From Leishmania donovani (Eukaryota > Euglenozoa > Kinetoplastea > Trypanosomatida > Trypanosomatidae), in the NCBI RefSeq assembly GCF_000227135.1, contig NC_018257.1, forward strand, positions 267,105 through 331,104: DNA of 64,000 bases, in the 5' to 3' direction. Positions 61,809 to 64,000 of the stretch are shown piece after piece. The notes below the pieces were generated by a model that searched no databases, was not told the origin of the DNA, and saw only the letters and a list, made by a program, of their open reading frames with translations. Within the stretch, counting starts at the first letter, position 1; each line of letters starts with the position of its first letter. The position numbers and the translations under genes are program-made.

Positions 61809-63947
61809 ATGCCTACACGCGTCCCTCATCAAGTCGTGGAGGGCCGCCTTCTTCAGGCTTCCCGTCTGCCCGAGGCACTCTACGAGGTGGTAGGCTTGGT
61901 GTGGTTCAGCCTTGTTAACAGCGCATGCGACACTCCAGCTGCCGAGGTTGCCACCGCTGCCGCCGCTGCTGCCACCCCGGGTGCAGATTTAGAAGCTGCA
62001 CCTTTGACGCCTCCGCCGCTACATGCACCGTGGGCAGGCTCTGCGGCGCGCGACACGCACGACGCAGGGAGCGGTGCACCAAACACTTCGGAGGAGTCGT
62101 TCGCTGCGGTTCTCGGGCACACAACAACCGGCCAAGCCCTCTCTGCTGCCGATTTGGACGAGTGGGCGAATACGGCGTTGAGCAGTTTCTTTGGCGATTA
62201 CGATACGCTCCTTTCCGAACCACCTAAAATGATGACACCAGCAGTGCTTCCAGCCGCCTCGCCGACAACCAGCTCTGCGCAGGACTTGCCATCCTCCACT
62301 TCATGCGCGCCGCGTCCTATGCCAGTGGTCGAACTCAGCCCGCTTATCTTGCGTGTGCTCCTGTGGTGGGCTGGTCGTCCTCAGCTGCCGTCGCGGCGAA
62401 GCGGGCACGCTGCCAAGGTCGAACGACAGAATACCTACAGCAACCGCATCAATCGCTACGATGTGGACGTCGGTTCGACGAGCGAGTTGCCTGCTGACAG
62501 TCGCGAACCTTCACACGCGTCGTCCAGCGACAACGGTGGCAGCGGTAATCTGCCATCACAGCAGCAGGACGATGCCATGGGTGCGCAGCAGCTGCGGCTG
62601 CGCATTGCCGACATCTTCGCCCTGCTGTGCCGCCGCGACGGTGGAGTGGCTGTGTCCGACGCGCTTCTGTACGGTCGCTGCCACGACGCCTCCGAGCTTG
62701 CGGCGCAGCGCTGCCACCTTGTGTTCAGCGGCTTCTCCGATGCACGCTGGAGGGCGGCGACAGCACTGGCTCCGAATTCGCCCAAAACCTTCGCTACCGC
62801 CCTCGAGCTGGCGTTGATTGAGCCCTCTGCCTCACCTGATTCTAAGGACGGCGGTGCAAGTGCGCGCAGTGGCACGTACGACGTGAGCCAAGTGCTGTGC
62901 GCACTGGTGGACCTGCACACGTCTGCCGCATCTGCCACTCGACGCTCTCAGCCGAGACCGTCTCCGCACCTCAGAACGGACGCGAACGTTGATTCCGACG
63001 TGGTGGCGACAGGGGTGCTGCTCCGCGCTCTGCTCCGCTGCCCACCGCTCCACAAGAGACTCATGCGACTGTTTAGCGGCGACGCGCGCGCAGCAGAGCC
63101 GCGACGCCAAAGGCGAGGAGCCTCGGCTGTCGTAGTGACGCCGCAGGCGGCGGCGTCCTTGAAGTCCTCAGAAGAGGTTGAACCGGGCTCGTCGTCGACT
63201 GTAGTCCTGAAAGCGGCGGACACTCGTAGGCAGCTCGATATCTTTCTGCCCGCCCTCACTCACGCATCACCGATCGTGTCGGCCGACTCGTGGCAAACGT
63301 TGACGATGCTGCTGTTTCCGTCCTCAACCGCCACCGTCAGCTCTGCAACGCGACGACTACTGCTGTTTGCGCCGGCGTGCCCGGTGCAGCGCCTCCTTGC
63401 AGCCGCGTTGGCACTGCCTGGAGACGACAATGACGACACATGTGCGAGTAGGCCATCGACGCCACAGCCCGTCTTGCCCCCGTCTTCCCATCCTATGGCA
63501 CGCAACAACGCACTGCGACTCCTCCACGTACTGTGCTCCTCGAGCGATCTGCCGCCGGGCCTCCAGTCGCTCTTTCAACAGTGCCCCGCGCTACTGTGGC
63601 GGGTGCTGCGCCTGGCCGCTGCGGTCTGCAAAGGGGTGGCCGTTGCTCATGTCGCGCTGGTGCGACGCGTTCTCGTCGACTACATCATGCTATGTGCTTC
63701 GCAGTCTAGCTGTAGCGAAAGCGGCGGTGTCGACCTGCACAACAACTCTAGCGTCTCCACCCAGGTGCTTCTGCGCGAAAACAAGGATGCTGTCGCCCGC
63801 TTCTTGGCGTCGACGCACGCGGCGTGGGGTGGTGGTGGCAGAGCGCCGGAGGACACTGGCGGTGACTTGGCTGGCGCCGCCGCTCCTGCATCCTCTGAGA
63901 ATGGCTACGACGAGGGCCACCTAATGACGGTCCTGAACGCGCTGTGA
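61809..63947 (+). CDS. Protein of unknown function (712 aa), helical with Ala/Ser-rich inserts
   Basis: I do not recognise this protein. It starts M-P-T-R-V-P-H-Q-V-V-E-G-R-L-L-Q-A-S and alternates hydrophobic helices (for example V-V-G-L-V-W-F-S-L-V, L-I-L-R-V-L-L-W-W-A-G and I-A-D-I-F-A-L-L-C) with Ser/Thr/Ala/Pro-rich linkers. This is the look of an alpha-solenoid (HEAT/ARM-like) scaffold. No transmembrane segment is certain, and no catalytic motif is seen. GC-rich third codon positions and complementary poor frames support real coding. The frame is open upstream to 61695, but that part is T/C-rich leader, so ATG 61809 is chosen. The stop at 63945-63947 lies inside the window, so the gene is complete. 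Confidence 0.7.
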   Translation: MPTRVPHQVVEGRLLQASRLPEALYEVVGLVWFSLVNSACDTPAAEVATAAAAAATPGADLEAAPLTPPPLHAPWAGSAARDTHDAGSGAPNTSEESFAAVLGHTTTGQALSAADLDEWANTALSSFFGDYDTLLSEPPKMMTPAVLPAASPTTSSAQDLPSSTSCAPRPMPVVELSPLILRVLLWWAGRPQLPSRRSGHAAKVERQNTYSNRINRYDVDVGSTSELPADSREPSHASSSDNGGSGNLPSQQQDDAMGAQQLRLRIADIFALLCRRDGGVAVSDALLYGRCHDASELAAQRCHLVFSGFSDARWRAATALAPNSPKTFATALELALIEPSASPDSKDGGASARSGTYDVSQVLCALVDLHTSAASATRRSQPRPSPHLRTDANVDSDVVATGVLLRALLRCPPLHKRLMRLFSGDARAAEPRRQRRGASAVVVTPQAAASLKSSEEVEPGSSSTVVLKAADTRRQLDIFLPALTHASPIVSADSWQTLTMLLFPSSTATVSSATRRLLLFAPACPVQRLLAAALALPGDDNDDTCASRPSTPQPVLPPSSHPMARNNALRLLHVLCSSSDLPPGLQSLFQQCPALLWRVLRLAAAVCKGVAVAHVALVRRVLVDYIMLCASQSSCSESGGVDLHNNSSVSTQVLLRENKDAVARFLASTHAAWGGGGRAPEDTGGDLAGAAAPASSENGYDEGHLMTVLNAL

Positions 63948-64000
63948 GTGTGCGCGGTCGTACGCTTCGGCACACCACCGCATGCCACTACTATCCCTTC

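Noticed and set aside
1..64000. CRISPR arrays, bacterial operons, promoters or riboswitches
   Set aside because: The window is eukaryotic (trypanosomatid); no regularly spaced repeats or prokaryotic signals are present.

Overview
The window looks like nuclear DNA of a trypanosomatid, most likely a Leishmania species. Every gene I can support is intronless and lies on the + strand. Genes are separated by long (0.7-5 kb), pyrimidine-rich, microsatellite-rich spacers with poly-Y/AG trans-splice acceptor signals. Gene content is Leishmania-typical: amastins, p22, adenosine kinase, a UBE3C-like HECT ligase and ATG5. This is one stretch of a single polycistronic transcription unit with no strand switch. 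The gene order (amastins, adenosine kinase, HECT ligase, ATG5) fits what I remember of Leishmania chromosome 30. That is recollection, not a search, and I cannot fix the species.

Layout: a dispersed-repeat fragment (1-340); prefoldin subunit 1-like (1646-2086); a circularly permuted YqeH/NOA1-type GTPase (2993-5986); an amastin locus with one complete gene (7219-7815), an assembly gap and the tail of a second copy (8049-8204), then a divergent amastin (11253-11921); adenosine kinase (15118-16155), a retroposon-like repeat (16990-17602) and a decayed adenosine kinase paralogue with two in-frame TAG stops (18827-19918). A gene-poor 4.8 kb region (19919-24716) holds a possible relic and a 0.6 kb dispersed duplication. 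Next come a 690-aa protein of unknown function (24717-26789), a HECT E3 ligase (29392-33597), a probably mitochondrial 937-aa protein (35046-37859), a DUF4140/DUF4139 (MuiA-like) protein interrupted by a false gap (39349-41515), a second retroposon-like repeat, a gamma-tubulin-complex-like protein (44004-46289), an RBBP4/MSI1-type WD40 protein (47311-49257), a 4.9 kb spacer with a third full repeat plus the second copy of the 0.6 kb duplication, a 587-aa disordered protein (54129-55892), p22/MAM33 (56888-57589), ATG5 (59171-60673) and a 712-aa unknown (61809-63947).

The genes do not form a functional operon. Co-directional genes of unrelated function are normal in trypanosomatids, where individual control is mostly post-transcriptional. 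The most notable points are the adenosine kinase pseudogene, the amastin array broken by a gap, the family of about 0.6-0.85 kb SIDER-like repeats, and seven exactly 99-base N runs. Four of these runs sit between unmerged duplicated contig ends, and one of them falsely frameshifts a gene. I found no clearly novel biological system.
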